In this document: positions 1 through 8,613 of the stretch, piece after piece
Layout of the letters: every line of letters begins with the position of its first letter
How positions within the stretch are numbered: the stretch's first letter is position 1
Assembly: GCF_900564145.1 (NCBI RefSeq)
Contig: NZ_UOOB01000001.1
Span: 2,048,754 to 2,112,753 of the forward strand
Reading direction: 5' to 3'
DNA: 64,000 nucleotides
DNA from: Comamonas sp. lk
GTDB taxonomy: Bacteria > Pseudomonadota > Gammaproteobacteria > Burkholderiales > Burkholderiaceae_C
The notes under the pieces: generated by a model
What the model was told of the DNA's origin: nothing
The model's database searches: none
The model's input: the letters and a program-made list of their open reading frames with translations, nothing else
Translations under genes and position numbers: made by a program

Positions 1-1
1 C

Positions 2-55
2 CTGGGCCATGGAGCGCGCACCGCTGCGCGAGAGAGAAGAGGTGGTGGATGTCAT
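2..55 (-). CDS. Probable BioY N-terminus (partial, runs off the window)
   Basis: An ATG 26 bases after the bioN stop opens a frame that stays open to the left edge of the window and gives 18 residues beginning MTSTTSSLSR. BioY is the biotin-binding membrane (S) component of the ECF biotin transporter, and bioM-bioN-bioY is a common order in proteobacteria. Position and strand fit bioY, but the visible residues precede any recognisable domain, so the identity rests on context only. Confidence 0.4.
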   Translation of the reverse strand, partial: MTSTTSSLSRSGARSMAQ

Positions 56-81
56 GTCGTGCCTCGAATGCTTGAATTGTC

Positions 82-675
82 TTACTGTCCCAGCCGTGCC
101 CAGATGGCGTCGGCCACGCGCTTGCTGGCCTGCAGCATGTGAATGGTCAGCGGCGCGATCAGCGCCAGGCCGCCGGGCTTGCCGGTACGCAGACGATGGG
201 CATCGTCCAGCTTCTTCCATTGCACAAAAAAATGCTCGGTAAAGCGCAGCATCAATGCCAGCTGCAAGGCCACTCGCTCGGGTGAAACACCCAGCGGTGC
301 AAATGGCTTGAGCAGGCGCTCCAGCACCTCCACCAGATCGCTGGGGCGGGTGGTGACCGTCAGCGCAATGCCCAGGATGGAGGCTGACACCAGCCGCAGC
401 GAGCTGACTGCCGCCAGCGTGTAGTTCTGCATGAAGACGTGAAAACCCGCCACCAGCAGCGAGGTGACAATCACCGTTCGCAGCAGGCGGCCGGCAATGC
501 CTGTGGCCTCACCCAGGGAGAGCCACAGCAGGGCGCAGCCCACCGTGGCAGCAGCCAGCACCCAGGGATTGGGGATGAGAAACAGCAACGTGCCCAGCAC
601 GGCCAGCAGCAGCAATTTGCTGCCTGCCGTCCAGCGGTGCAGCCAGGTCAGCTGTTCGCTATAGAGACTACCCAT
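82..675 (-). CDS. bioN: Energy-coupling factor transporter membrane protein BioN-like (CbiQ family)
   Basis: Membrane (T) component of an ECF-type vitamin transporter, about 197 residues, which couples the ATPase to a substrate-binding S protein. It has hydrophobic segments near residues 20-55 and 65-105 and a CbiQ-like cytoplasmic part with LDDAHRLR near residue 155. The ATG at 675 was chosen because it overlaps the last codons of the upstream ATPase gene by 8 bases, which implies translational coupling; a longer open frame upstream lies inside bioM. With a BioM-type ATPase before it and a probable bioY after it, biotin is the likely substrate. Cobalt or another vitamin remains possible because the S component is outside the window. 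Confidence 0.75.
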   Translation of the reverse strand: MGSLYSEQLTWLHRWTAGSKLLLLAVLGTLLFLIPNPWVLAAATVGCALLWLSLGEATGIAGRLLRTVIVTSLLVAGFHVFMQNYTLAAVSSLRLVSASILGIALTVTTRPSDLVEVLERLLKPFAPLGVSPERVALQLALMLRFTEHFFVQWKKLDDAHRLRTGKPGGLALIAPLTIHMLQASKRVADAIWARLGQ

Positions 676-1474
676 GGGGCACCTGTGCTGCTGTCTGCAG
701 CGGCGTTTGCAGTCTGTTGGCGACATCGGCCTCATAGGCGGCGCAGACCTCCCGGCCCGGGCCGTCGCCGCGCAACTGGCCTTGGTCGAGCCAGATCACG
801 CGTTCGAAGTCGCGCACATGGTCGAGCACATGGGTGGAAATGATGATTTGCTGAGGCGCTGCCGCGATGTCCTGCGCCAGCCGCGCCTGCCCGGGTAGGT
901 CAAGGCTGGCAAAAGGCTCGTCCAGCAGCAGCACCCGGGGCGATGCGATCAGCAGCGACAGCCAGCACACCTGCTGGCGCTGGCCCTGGCTCAGGCTGCT
1001 CACGGCGCGCTCGGCCCAATGGGCCAAGCCCCGGCGTTCCAGCAGGGTGCGGGCCTGGGCCTTGGCTTCTTTCTTACCCAGGCCCTGGGGGCGCAGGCTC
1101 AGGGCCAGCTCTTCTTCTACCGTGGGGAAGATGATCTGGTCGTCCGGGTTCTGGAACATCATGCCCACCATCCCCGGCTGCTTGGCCCGGGCGGCATGCA
1201 GCTCGGCCTCGTCAATCAGCACCTGGCCGCCGTGGGCCTGATCCAGCCCGCACAGCAGGCGAAACAGACTGCTTTTGCCGGCCCCGTTATCGCCGATCAG
1301 CCCTATGCGCTGCTCCAGCAGAGTGAGGTTCAGTCCTTCAAACACCTGGGTCATGCCGCGCTTGAGCGAGACATTGACCAGGCGCATGCCCGCAAGACCC
1401 GGTGCGGCACGGATTCCTGCAGGCGCGGGCATGGGCGGGGGGGCGGCGAAACCAGGACTTGAGAGACTATCCAT
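668..1474 (-). CDS. bioM: ECF transporter ATP-binding protein, BioM-like
   Basis: Cytoplasmic ABC ATPase that powers an ECF transporter. Seen in the sequence: Walker A GDNGAGKSS, the ECF/CbiO-type Q-loop region FQNPDDQIIFPTVEEE, the signature SLSQGQRQQ and Walker B LLLDEPFASLD. The FQNPDDQ motif is typical of A components of ECF transporters rather than of importers with periplasmic binding proteins. I used the ATG at 1474. It gives an unusually proline- and alanine-rich leader of about 30 residues, so the ATG at 1387 (MRLVNVSL) is a real alternative; neither has a clear Shine-Dalgarno sequence. It is the first gene of the leftward bioM-bioN-(bioY) unit. Confidence 0.8.
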   Translation of the reverse strand: MDSLSSPGFAAPPPMPAPAGIRAAPGLAGMRLVNVSLKRGMTQVFEGLNLTLLEQRIGLIGDNGAGKSSLFRLLCGLDQAHGGQVLIDEAELHAARAKQPGMVGMMFQNPDDQIIFPTVEEELALSLRPQGLGKKEAKAQARTLLERRGLAHWAERAVSSLSQGQRQQVCWLSLLIASPRVLLLDEPFASLDLPGQARLAQDIAAAPQQIIISTHVLDHVRDFERVIWLDQGQLRGDGPGREVCAAYEADVANRLQTPLQTAAQVPHG

Positions 1475-2122
1475 GACGGCAAACACAAAGATTGAAGCGG
1501 GCAACTGACCACAGCCCTGAATTTGCCAAAGCAGCTTCGCGACCGAGACCGAATGCGGCGGATTCTAGCGCCGTCCATTTGTTTTCAACGTCTCGCAACT
1601 CGGCTTCTTCTTGTGTGAATTACACGCAAGAATTTTCCTCACCGGTCGCATTGACTGGTGATGGTTGGGATGGCGTGCATATGCGGTCTTTAAACGTCAC
1701 TTGGCTGGCTGTAGCGCTCTCTTGCGAGAGTTTGCTTTGAATAGGCTCTATGTTTGCCTATCGTCTTGCAAATTTGCGACTTGCATGTGTGGAAGTTGCC
1801 GTAGAAGCAGTGTTTTGGCAGTGCGATGCGCGGCGTTGGGCTAGGGCGGCCGCGCTGCGCGGGGTGATCTAGCGCTTTGGTGGCCGTGCGAGTGCGGGAT
1901 AAGCGGCGAATCGGTTCAGAGAGTAGGTGGCTTGGCACCGAAAATATTCTCGGAAAATTTGTAACGGGCACTGTGTGGAGTGCGCTACGAATCGCCTGTG
2001 TGTCTGCCGGTCGCGCACCGCCAGGCATCAATCGCTGGCTGATATGAGAGGAAAAGTGCTTTCAGACCTTGCCAGTCAAGTGCAGTCAGCTATTGAATTG
2101 GTATGAAACCCGCCTTGTCTAC
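1475..2122. other. Intergenic region without a recognisable gene
   Basis: About 650 bases between bioM and the small membrane-protein gene, both leftward. Short open frames exist on both strands (for example 1690-2031 minus), but none has a good ribosome binding site or a familiar protein pattern. The bioM promoter should lie here. I saw no clear BirA-type operator or riboswitch. Confidence 0.5.
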
Positions 2123-2530
2123 TCAAGGCTTGGATGTTTTTCCGGCAGCCTGAGCCTGGTCAATGGCGTCGATGATGGTTACGCCTGTGGCTTGAACACC
2201 GGGTGCGTTAAAGCCGGGGCCGGGCGTAACGCCGGGATGCTCGAGCAGCTTTTGCGTCACGCTGGACTGGACTGGTGCAGCCGGTGTGGCTGCGGGGGGC
2301 TGTGTCTTTGGCTCGGCCGCCTCTTGGGTGCTCAAATAGTCGTTGTAGCGGCGTAGCGCCTGCTGATCGGACTGCTTTTGCTCGCGCTCCTGCACGTACT
2401 TCCAGTACTGGTAACCGCCCGTGCCCAGAACCAGTGTCAGCAGAAGAAAAACGCCCAGCACCGTGATGACGATGTTTTCGTCGGAGCGGCTGTGCTTGCT
2501 GGTAATGCGGGGAATGGGGGCGGAGGACAT
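2123..2530 (-). CDS. Small single-pass membrane protein of unknown function
   Basis: A 135-residue protein not recognised as a family. Residues 1-18 are polar and basic, residues about 20-40 form one strongly hydrophobic segment (VITVLGVFLLLTLVLGTGGY), and the rest is hydrophilic and rich in Gln, Ala and Pro. A charged stretch after the membrane segment (KYVQEREQKQSDQQ) could be a short coiled coil. The pattern suggests a protein anchored by one N-terminal helix. It stands alone: bioM is far to the left and azoR begins its own unit to the right. Codon use looks native. Confidence 0.6.
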   Translation of the reverse strand: MSSAPIPRITSKHSRSDENIVITVLGVFLLLTLVLGTGGYQYWKYVQEREQKQSDQQALRRYNDYLSTQEAAEPKTQPPAATPAAPVQSSVTQKLLEHPGVTPGPGFNAPGVQATGVTIIDAIDQAQAAGKTSKP

Positions 2531-2760
2531 GGGGCAGAGGCTCAGATAAACGCACCATCGCTGCTGGCTGGCTCAGCGGCTATCTGCGCAAAATTGGCGA
2601 GATATTCGGTATGTTTTCAGCGTATCAAAAAACGCGGGGTGCAAGGGCCAGAACAGAGCTGCTTAGCCCTGCCTGACCACTTGTTTGATTGACGTCAAAA
2701 AGCCGGCAGGCTCTGGGCGCTGCCGGCTTGGCTGACCTGTTAGCCGTGATGAGTCGGTTA

Positions 2761-3378
2761 TCAGGCGGCCACGGTCACCAGGGCGTCGATGCTGGCGTGG
2801 GCGGCTTCCAGGGCCTTGGCGCGGGCTTCAGGGCCCATGCCAATGCCTTCAGCGCGCACATAGCTGACATCGGTCACGCCCATGAAGTTGAACATCACCT
2901 TGACATAGCTTTCCTGGTGTTCCAGGGCCTGGCCGATTTCCGAGGTGGAGTACATGCCGCCACGGGTGGAGGCCACGATGACCTTTTTGCCGCCGGCCAG
3001 ACCCTGAGGGCCGGTGGCGGTGTACTGGAAGGTGCGGCCGGCCTGGGCCACGCGGTCAAACCAGGCCTTGAGCTGCGAAGGAATGGTGAAGTTGTAGAAG
3101 GGCGCGCCCATCACGATCACATCAGCGGCCAGGAACTGGCTGACCAAGGCTTCAGAGATGGCGTTCTCCTGGCGTTCGGCTTCGGTGGAAGCTTGTTGGC
3201 CGGTGCGAAAGCCGATGGAGACGGGGCTCAGGTGCGAAGGGGCGTTTACTGCCAGATCCAGGTAGTCGACCTGGGCTTCGGGGTTGGCTTGCTTGAGGTT
3301 TTCAACCACGGCGGCCGTGAGTTCGCGGGAGACGGAGTTGGCGCCGGTGATGGAGGAGTCGATGTGCAGGATACGCAT
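2761..3378 (-). CDS. azoR: FMN-dependent NADH-azoreductase
   Basis: A 205-residue flavodoxin-fold NAD(P)H:quinone/azo reductase. The family reduces quinones and azo dyes by two-electron transfer through bound FMN, in the cytoplasm. N-terminal MRILHIDSS, the central [16 protein letters not shown] block near residue 95 and STRGGMYS near residue 140 are hallmark AzoR positions, and the length matches the family. The ATG at 3378 is preferred over an upstream start that adds 22 residues unlike the family. It is divergent from a LysR-type regulator that probably controls it. Confidence 0.88.
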   Translation of the reverse strand: MRILHIDSSITGANSVSRELTAAVVENLKQANPEAQVDYLDLAVNAPSHLSPVSIGFRTGQQASTEAERQENAISEALVSQFLAADVIVMGAPFYNFTIPSQLKAWFDRVAQAGRTFQYTATGPQGLAGGKKVIVASTRGGMYSTSEIGQALEHQESYVKVMFNFMGVTDVSYVRAEGIGMGPEARAKALEAAHASIDALVTVAA

Positions 3379-3580
3379 AGGTAATTCAGTCCGATTGAGG
3401 TGGATGTAGCAGGCCTCAGGCGGCTGAGTGTTGCTGCATTGCAATAACTCGCCTACCGAAACCAGTGATTCGATGGATAGATTATGAATTTATTGAGATT
3501 GCGCGATAAGTCGTCAAATATGCGATAGATTGTCCTGAATATCGAAGTAATTGATCCCAGAAAATCAAAGGCAGGTGTGC
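3379..3580. promoter_or_regulatory. Divergent promoter region azoR / lysR-type gene
   Basis: About 200 bases, clearly more AT-rich than the flanking genes, between two divergent starts. LysR-type regulators usually bind such regions and control the neighbouring gene, so a binding site is expected here. The related blocks ATTGCGCGATAAG and ATATGCGATAGAT near 3498-3530 could be paired half-sites, but no operator can be proved by eye. Confidence 0.4.
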
Positions 3581-4495
3581 ATGGTTGATCTCAATGACAT
3601 GCTGTATTTCGTCGAAGTGGTGGAGCGGGGTGGCTTTGCCGCTGCAGGGCGGGCACTGGGCATCCCCAAATCCCGGCTCTCGCGTCGTGTGGCCGAGCTG
3701 GAGGAGCATCTGGGCGTTCGCCTGCTGCAGCGCACTACGCGAAAGTTGTCGCTCACTCAGGTGGGGGAAACTTATCTGCGTCATTGTCAAGCCATGCGCG
3801 ATGCGGCATTGGCCGCCTCCGACGCGGTGGCTGAAGTGCAGACCGAGCCGCGTGGCGCCATTCGGGTGACCTGCCCGGTAACCCTGGCCCAGACGGTGCT
3901 GGGCGAGTTGATGCCGGACTTCCTCAAGCGCTGCCCTTTGGTGCAGGTGGAGATGCAGGTGACCAACCGACCGGTCAATCTGGTTGAAGACGGCGTGGAC
4001 GTGGCTTTACGCGTACGCGCCAGTCTGGAAGACAGCGGCTCCATGGTGGTCAAGCGCCTGGATACCTCGCGTCAGGTGCTGGTTGCCAGCCCCGATTTGC
4101 TTGAGCGTCAGGGCACGCCCACCCAACTGGAAGATTTGCAATTGCTGGACAGCATGGCCATGTCGGCCGTTGATGGTCACTACAGCCTGTTGCTGCTGGG
4201 CCCCGAAGGCAAGGAGCACCGGCTGCAGTTGCAACCGCGCTATGTGGTGGATGATTTGCTGACCCTGAAATTTGCCGCCCTGGCCGGCAGCGGCATGTGC
4301 TGGCTGCCTGACTATATGTGTCAGGAAGAAGTGGCCGCCGGGCAGTTGGTGCAGCTGATGCCCGACTGGGCGCCGCCGCCGGGCATTGTTCATGCCGTGT
4401 TTCCGTCAAGGCGCGGGTTGGCGCCTGCGGTCAGGCATTTCCTGGATTTCCTGGCTGAAACCATGCCGGGACGCAACAGCCTGGCCCAGCCCTGA
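3581..4495 (+). CDS. LysR family transcriptional regulator
   Basis: A 304-residue regulator with an N-terminal winged helix-turn-helix (MVDLNDMLYFVEVVERGGF, then GIPKSRLSRRVAELEEHLGVRLL at residues about 28-50) and a C-terminal effector-binding domain of the periplasmic-binding-protein fold. The ATG at 3581 was chosen for the upstream AAAGGCAGG; a start 10 codons earlier lacks one. Its divergence from azoR suggests it regulates that gene, probably in response to quinones or electrophiles, as known for related LysR/azoR pairs. The ligand cannot be told from sequence. Confidence 0.85.
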   Translation: MVDLNDMLYFVEVVERGGFAAAGRALGIPKSRLSRRVAELEEHLGVRLLQRTTRKLSLTQVGETYLRHCQAMRDAALAASDAVAEVQTEPRGAIRVTCPVTLAQTVLGELMPDFLKRCPLVQVEMQVTNRPVNLVEDGVDVALRVRASLEDSGSMVVKRLDTSRQVLVASPDLLERQGTPTQLEDLQLLDSMAMSAVDGHYSLLLLGPEGKEHRLQLQPRYVVDDLLTLKFAALAGSGMCWLPDYMCQEEVAAGQLVQLMPDWAPPPGIVHAVFPSRRGLAPAVRHFLDFLAETMPGRNSLAQP

Positions 4496-4638
4496 ACGGG
4501 GAAAAGGGAGTCTCGACGCCAGGCTTTGCTTACGGTATTAGCTTCTACCCATAAAGTAAGAACAAAACATTCGTTGGGTTTGGCGGTCGGCCTCACCACA
4601 ATGCGGCTCTTGCAGGCAATGCACTCGCAGGAGGCACC

Positions 4639-5247
4639 GTGGAATCCCCTTATCAGATCGTTATCGTGCCAGGTTGGCGCAACTCAGGCCCGGGTCACTG
4701 GCAAAGCCTGTGGGCGGAGCAATTGCCAGGCGCTCAGCGCGTGGTTCAGGACGATTGGCTGGTGCCGCACCGCGATGCCTGGGTCAGCACGCTGGAGAAA
4801 GTCGTGCTGGAGTCGGACAAACCCGTCGTGATCGTGGCCCACAGCCTGGGCTGCATCACCACAGTCCATATGGGCGAGGAGGCAGCGGCCCGTGTGCAAG
4901 GTGCTTTGCTGGTGGCACCGGCCGATCCCGAGCGACGCGCCCAATTGGCAGATTTCGCTCCCGTGCCTTATGCGCCTTTGCCTTACCGCAGCGTGCTGGT
5001 GGCCAGCAGCAACGATCCGTATTGCCCCATACGCCGAGCCGGTGCTTATGCGCGTGCCTGGGGCAGCGAGCTGGTGCGTTTGCAGAACGCCGGGCACATC
5101 AATGTGGAATCAGGTTTGGGCGACTGGCCGCTGGGGCTGGCCTTGCTGCAATCGCTGCAGCAAAGCAGTTCCTGGTCGGCGGCCGGCAAAAGTACAGGGC
5201 GCCCAGTGGCGGGAACGAGTTCCGAACGGCCTGCAGTGCCGGCCTGA
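4639..5247 (+). CDS. RBBP9/YdeN family serine hydrolase
   Basis: A 202-residue small alpha/beta hydrolase. The opening VIVPGWRNSGPGHWQSLW, the nucleophile elbow VAHSLGC near residue 72 and the C-terminal AGHINVESGLG with the catalytic His are diagnostic of the family. The natural substrates of bacterial members are mostly unknown; small-ester hydrolysis is typical. Translation starts at GTG 4639, supported by AGGAGG seven bases upstream. The last 30 residues are low-complexity and Ser-rich and follow the end of the conserved domain. It is a single gene closed by a strong terminator. Confidence 0.82.
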   Translation: MESPYQIVIVPGWRNSGPGHWQSLWAEQLPGAQRVVQDDWLVPHRDAWVSTLEKVVLESDKPVVIVAHSLGCITTVHMGEEAAARVQGALLVAPADPERRAQLADFAPVPYAPLPYRSVLVASSNDPYCPIRRAGAYARAWGSELVRLQNAGHINVESGLGDWPLGLALLQSLQQSSSWSAAGKSTGRPVAGTSSERPAVPA

Positions 5248-5260
5248 TGGACATCAATCA

Positions 5261-5284
5261 AAAGCAGCAGTAGCTGCTTTTTTT
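5261..5284 (+). terminator. Rho-independent terminator
   Basis: AAAGCAGC, a 4-base loop and GCTGCTTT form a perfect 8-bp stem followed directly by TTTT, 13 bases after the hydrolase stop. It separates that gene from the sulfate transport operon. Confidence 0.8.
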
Positions 5285-5429
5285 ATAGCTAAAAGCGCTA
5301 TTCCTGTATACGTTTTGGTGCCGTTCCCTGGTGATTCCGATGACTGACTGGCGTCTGGTGCTGCAAGAATGAAATCCTGCTCTGAGTTTCTTTATATCGA
5401 AATCAACAAAACAAAGAAAAATATATTCT

Positions 5430-5460
5430 TTTGAGTTTTAAGCAGCTGTTCGCACAATGT
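5430..5460 (+). promoter_or_regulatory. Promoter-like block shared by the two sulfate-binding-protein genes
   Basis: TTTGAGTTTTAAG, then 13 bases, then AATGT. The same block with identical spacing lies upstream of the second sbp gene at 11012-11042. TTGAGT followed 17 bases later by ACAATG could be the -35 and -10 of a weak, activator-dependent promoter, as expected for CysB/Cbl-type control of sulfate-starvation genes. The activator is an inference; the shared block is seen. Confidence 0.55.
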
Positions 5461-5501
5461 GTACATCTCCAAACACATGGCACAAGAAAAGGCAGCGAAC
5501 C

Positions 5502-6503
5502 ATGCATTCCGTGAAGCTCAAGACTTTGTTGGCATCCATCGCACTGGCAGCAGCCGGTGCCGCATCGGCCCAGACGCAGCTGCTCAACGTCTCCTACGAC
5601 GTGGCGCGTGAGTTCTACAAGGACTACAACGCGGCCTTTATCGCCCACTACAAGAAGACCAAGGGCGTCGATATCAAGGTGGATCAGTCGCATGGCGGCT
5701 CCAGCGCCCAGGCACGTGCAGTCAACGACGGTCTGGCTGCCGATGTGGTGACTTTCAACACGACCACCGATGTGGATTTCCTGGCCCAGAACGGCGTGGT
5801 CGCCAAGGACTGGAACAAGAAGTTCCCTCACGATGCATCGCCCACCACCTCCACCATGCTGTTTCTGGTGCGCAACGGCAATCCCAAGAACATCAAGGAC
5901 TGGTCCGACCTGATTCGCCCCGATGTGAAGGTGGTTGTGGTCAACCCCAAGACCGGTGGCAACGGCCGTTACGCCTATCTGGCGGCCTGGGGCTCGGTGC
6001 GTGAAAAAGGCGGCACCGATGCGCAAGCCGCCGACTTTGTACAAAAACTCTACAAGAACGTGCCCGTGCTGGGCAAGGGCGGTCGCGATGCGACCAGCAT
6101 CTTCTTGCAGCGCAATATCGGCGACGTGCTGATCACTTTTGAATCCGAAGTGGTCTCCGTGGACCGTGAATTCGGTCAGGGCAAGGTCGATGCCGTGTAC
6201 CCCTCGGTCAGCATCGTGGCGGAAAACCCCGTGGCCGTGGTGGAGCGCACCGTAGGCAAGAAGGGCACAACCCAGCTGGCCCATGATTACCTGCAATGGC
6301 TGTACTCCGACGAAGCCCAGGAAATTGCGGCCAAGCATGCGCTGCGTCCCCGCTCCGAAGCCGTGCTCAAGAAGAACGCCGATGTGTTCAAGCCCATCAA
6401 GCAGTTCACCGTGGGCAAATACTTCGGCTCTCTGACTGAAGCACAAAAAGTGCACTTCAACGACGGCGGCCAGTTCGACAAGCTCTACACCCCCGGCAAG
6501 TAA
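5502..6503 (+). CDS. sbp: Sulfate ABC transporter, periplasmic sulfate-binding protein (copy 1)
   Basis: A 333-residue periplasmic protein that binds sulfate (family members also take thiosulfate) and delivers it to CysTWA. Residues 1-24 are a Sec signal peptide ending ASAQ. The mature N-terminus LLNVSYDVAREFYKDYN, the block QSHGGSSAQARAV and VVNPKTGGNGRYAYLAAWG are classic Sbp/CysP positions. The ATG at 5502 gives the correct signal peptide; the longer frame upstream does not. First gene of sbp-cysT-cysW-cysA, with a hairpin after it that probably lets it be made in excess of the membrane components. Confidence 0.92.
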   Translation: MHSVKLKTLLASIALAAAGAASAQTQLLNVSYDVAREFYKDYNAAFIAHYKKTKGVDIKVDQSHGGSSAQARAVNDGLAADVVTFNTTTDVDFLAQNGVVAKDWNKKFPHDASPTTSTMLFLVRNGNPKNIKDWSDLIRPDVKVVVVNPKTGGNGRYAYLAAWGSVREKGGTDAQAADFVQKLYKNVPVLGKGGRDATSIFLQRNIGDVLITFESEVVSVDREFGQGKVDAVYPSVSIVAENPVAVVERTVGKKGTTQLAHDYLQWLYSDEAQEIAAKHALRPRSEAVLKKNADVFKPIKQFTVGKYFGSLTEAQKVHFNDGGQFDKLYTPGK

Positions 6504-6557
6504 GCCTTGCCAACTGAGCTGCATCTGACCCGCAGCTGAATCGTCTTCGAGTGCAAC

Positions 6558-6608
6558 AAGCAGGCGAGAGCCATGGGGGCTGGCCCCCGATGTTTCTCTT
6601 GCCTGCTT
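6558..6608 (+). promoter_or_regulatory. Intercistronic hairpin between sbp and cysT
   Basis: AAGCAGGC (6558-6565) pairs with GCCTGCTT (6601-6608), and an inner GGGGGC/GCCCCC-type hairpin sits in the loop. A pyrimidine-rich run follows. This kind of structure attenuates or stabilises transcripts and would give more binding protein than permease. Function inferred. Confidence 0.45.
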
Positions 6609-6662
6609 TCTTGCTCTCTGATCTCTTTATTTTCCTCACCACAAGGCTGCCTCGGAACGTTT

Positions 6663-7544
6663 ATGTCGACTGCTGTCCCGACCAGTCCCACGCTTGCTAA
6701 GGAGAGCCCCCGCAAGGCTCGCAGCAGCAAGCGCGTTTTGCCCGGTTTCGGGCTGACGCTGGGCTACACGATTTTTTATCTGAGCATCATTGTGCTCATT
6801 CCGCTGGTGGCTTTGCTGTCCGCCAGCTTCACCCTGACCTGGGGGCAGTTCTGGAACGCCGTGGCATCGCCTGCCGTGGTGGCTTCTTACAAGCTGTCGT
6901 TTTTCATGTCCTTTGTGGCGGCCTGTGTGAACGTGGTGTTCGGCATGCTGATTGCATGGGTGCTGGTGCGCTACCAGTTTCCCGGCAAGAAGGTGGTGGA
7001 TGCACTGGTGGATCTGCCGTTTGCCCTGCCTACGGCCGTGGCCGGTATCTCGCTTTCGGCGCTGTATGCCGGCAACGGCTGGATTGGGCAGTACTTCGAG
7101 TCGCTGGGCATTCAGATGGCTTACAACCCCAAGGGCATTGCCATTGCGCTGATTTTTATCGGCCTGCCTTTTGTGGTGCGTACGGTGCAACCGGTGCTGG
7201 AGGACTTCGAGAAAGAGCTGGAAGAAGCGGCAACCAGCCTGGGCGCTTCGCGCTGGCAGATCTTCTACAAAGTGATCCTGCCGCATATCGGTCCGGCACT
7301 GCTCACCGGCTTTGCCATGGCGTTTGCACGCGCCGTGGGCGAGTACGGCTCGGTCATCTTCATTGCGGGCAATATTCCCATGGTTTCCGAAATCACGCCG
7401 CTCATCATCATGGCCAAGCTCGATCAACACGATCTGGCCGGCGCTACTGCCGTGGCGGTGGTCATGCTGCTGATCTCGTTTGTATTGCTGCTGCTGATCA
7501 ATGCCTTGCAAGCGTGGCAGCGCAAGGCACAGGGAGGCCGCTGA
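6663..7544 (+). CDS. cysT: Sulfate ABC transporter permease CysT (CysU)
   Basis: A 293-residue inner-membrane permease with about six hydrophobic segments. The cytoplasmic EAA loop, which contacts the CysA ATPase, reads [20 protein letters not shown] near residue 190. The start at ATG 6663 (MSTAVPTSP) gives a 25-residue polar N-terminus; the frame extends upstream into the hairpin region without family similarity. Its TGA overlaps the cysW ATG (TGATG), so the two permeases are translationally coupled, as expected for a CysT/CysW heterodimer. Confidence 0.9.
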   Translation: MSTAVPTSPTLAKESPRKARSSKRVLPGFGLTLGYTIFYLSIIVLIPLVALLSASFTLTWGQFWNAVASPAVVASYKLSFFMSFVAACVNVVFGMLIAWVLVRYQFPGKKVVDALVDLPFALPTAVAGISLSALYAGNGWIGQYFESLGIQMAYNPKGIAIALIFIGLPFVVRTVQPVLEDFEKELEEAATSLGASRWQIFYKVILPHIGPALLTGFAMAFARAVGEYGSVIFIAGNIPMVSEITPLIIMAKLDQHDLAGATAVAVVMLLISFVLLLLINALQAWQRKAQGGR

Positions 7545-8584
7545 TGCAAAAAATTCATGAATTGCTAGTGGGCTTTTTCCCCGGCCTGCTGCCCATCTGG
7601 ACGGAGCTGCTGGTCTGGGTCATCGCAGCTCTGGTGCTCTTGGTGGCGCTCTACAAGATCACGGCGCCCAAGAAAAGCACCAAACTGGAAAAGATCAGCA
7701 CTACCGAGCCGCGCTGGGTGCGCTGGGTACTGACCTCGGTGGCCCTGGTTTTCATGGGCCTGTTCCTGATCCTGCCGCTGCTGTCCGTGTTTGGCGAAGC
7801 GCTGCGCAAGGGCTGGGACGTCTATATCAGCGCCCTGGGCGAGCCCGATGCGCTGTCTGCCATCAAGCTCACGCTGATCACGGCCTTGATTGCCGTGCCG
7901 CTGAATCTGGTGTTCGGCGTGGCAGCTGCCTGGTGTATTGCCAAGTATGAGTTCAAGGGCAAGGCTTTTCTGACCACGCTGATCGATCTGCCGTTTTCCA
8001 TCTCGCCGGTGGTGGCCGGTCTGATGTATGTGCTGGTGTTTGGTGCCAACGGCTGGCTGGGCCCCTGGCTTGCCAAGCACGAGATCCAGATCATCTTTGC
8101 CGTGCCCGGCATCGTGCTGGCCACCATCTTCGTGACCTTCCCCTTCATTGCCCGGGAGCTGATCCCGCTGATGCAGGCGCAGGGCAGCGATGAAGAGCAG
8201 GCCGCGATCGTGCTGGGTGCTTCGGGCTGGCAGACCTTCTGGAAGGTGACGCTGCCCAACATCAAGTGGGGTCTGGTCTACGGCGTGATTCTGTGCAATG
8301 CCCGTGCCATGGGCGAGTTTGGTGCCGTATCCGTGGTCTCCGGCCATATTCGCGGTCAGACCAACACCATGCCGTTGCATGTGGAGGTGCTTTATGCCGA
8401 CTACCAGGCTGCAGCCGCTTTTGCGGTGGCATCGCTGCTGGCACTGCTGGCTCTGGTGACGCTGTTCATCAAGTCCATCGCCGAGTGGCGTGCCGAGCAG
8501 CAGGCCAAGGCCGCAGCAGAATCGCCTCCTGAGCGCCCCAGCCCGGTCGGCAGCATTTCAAGCAATACCGCCAAGGCAGCCTGA
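7544..8584 (+). CDS. cysW: Sulfate ABC transporter permease CysW, with an N-terminal extension
   Basis: Second permease of the sulfate importer. The core has the EAA loop [19 protein letters not shown] and the usual CysW end [15 protein letters not shown]. At 346 residues it is about 50 longer than typical CysW. The extra N-terminus contains a hydrophobic segment (about residues 18-38, [18 protein letters not shown]) before the normal first membrane helix, so it may have seven transmembrane segments. The start at 7544 overlaps the cysT stop and has AGGGAGG upstream, so the extension is probably real. The C-terminus also carries about 25 extra Ala/Pro/Ser-rich residues. Confidence 0.9.
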   Translation: MQKIHELLVGFFPGLLPIWTELLVWVIAALVLLVALYKITAPKKSTKLEKISTTEPRWVRWVLTSVALVFMGLFLILPLLSVFGEALRKGWDVYISALGEPDALSAIKLTLITALIAVPLNLVFGVAAAWCIAKYEFKGKAFLTTLIDLPFSISPVVAGLMYVLVFGANGWLGPWLAKHEIQIIFAVPGIVLATIFVTFPFIARELIPLMQAQGSDEEQAAIVLGASGWQTFWKVTLPNIKWGLVYGVILCNARAMGEFGAVSVVSGHIRGQTNTMPLHVEVLYADYQAAAAFAVASLLALLALVTLFIKSIAEWRAEQQAKAAAESPPERPSPVGSISSNTAKAA

Positions 8585-8613
8585 GCTGCCTGCATCTGAA
8601 GCAGAGTTTCATC

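Noticed and set aside
1690..2031. Possible 113-codon gene between bioM and the small membrane protein
   Set aside because: No ribosome binding site, no hydrophobic or domain pattern, basic and Arg/Pro/Thr-rich composition typical of random frames.
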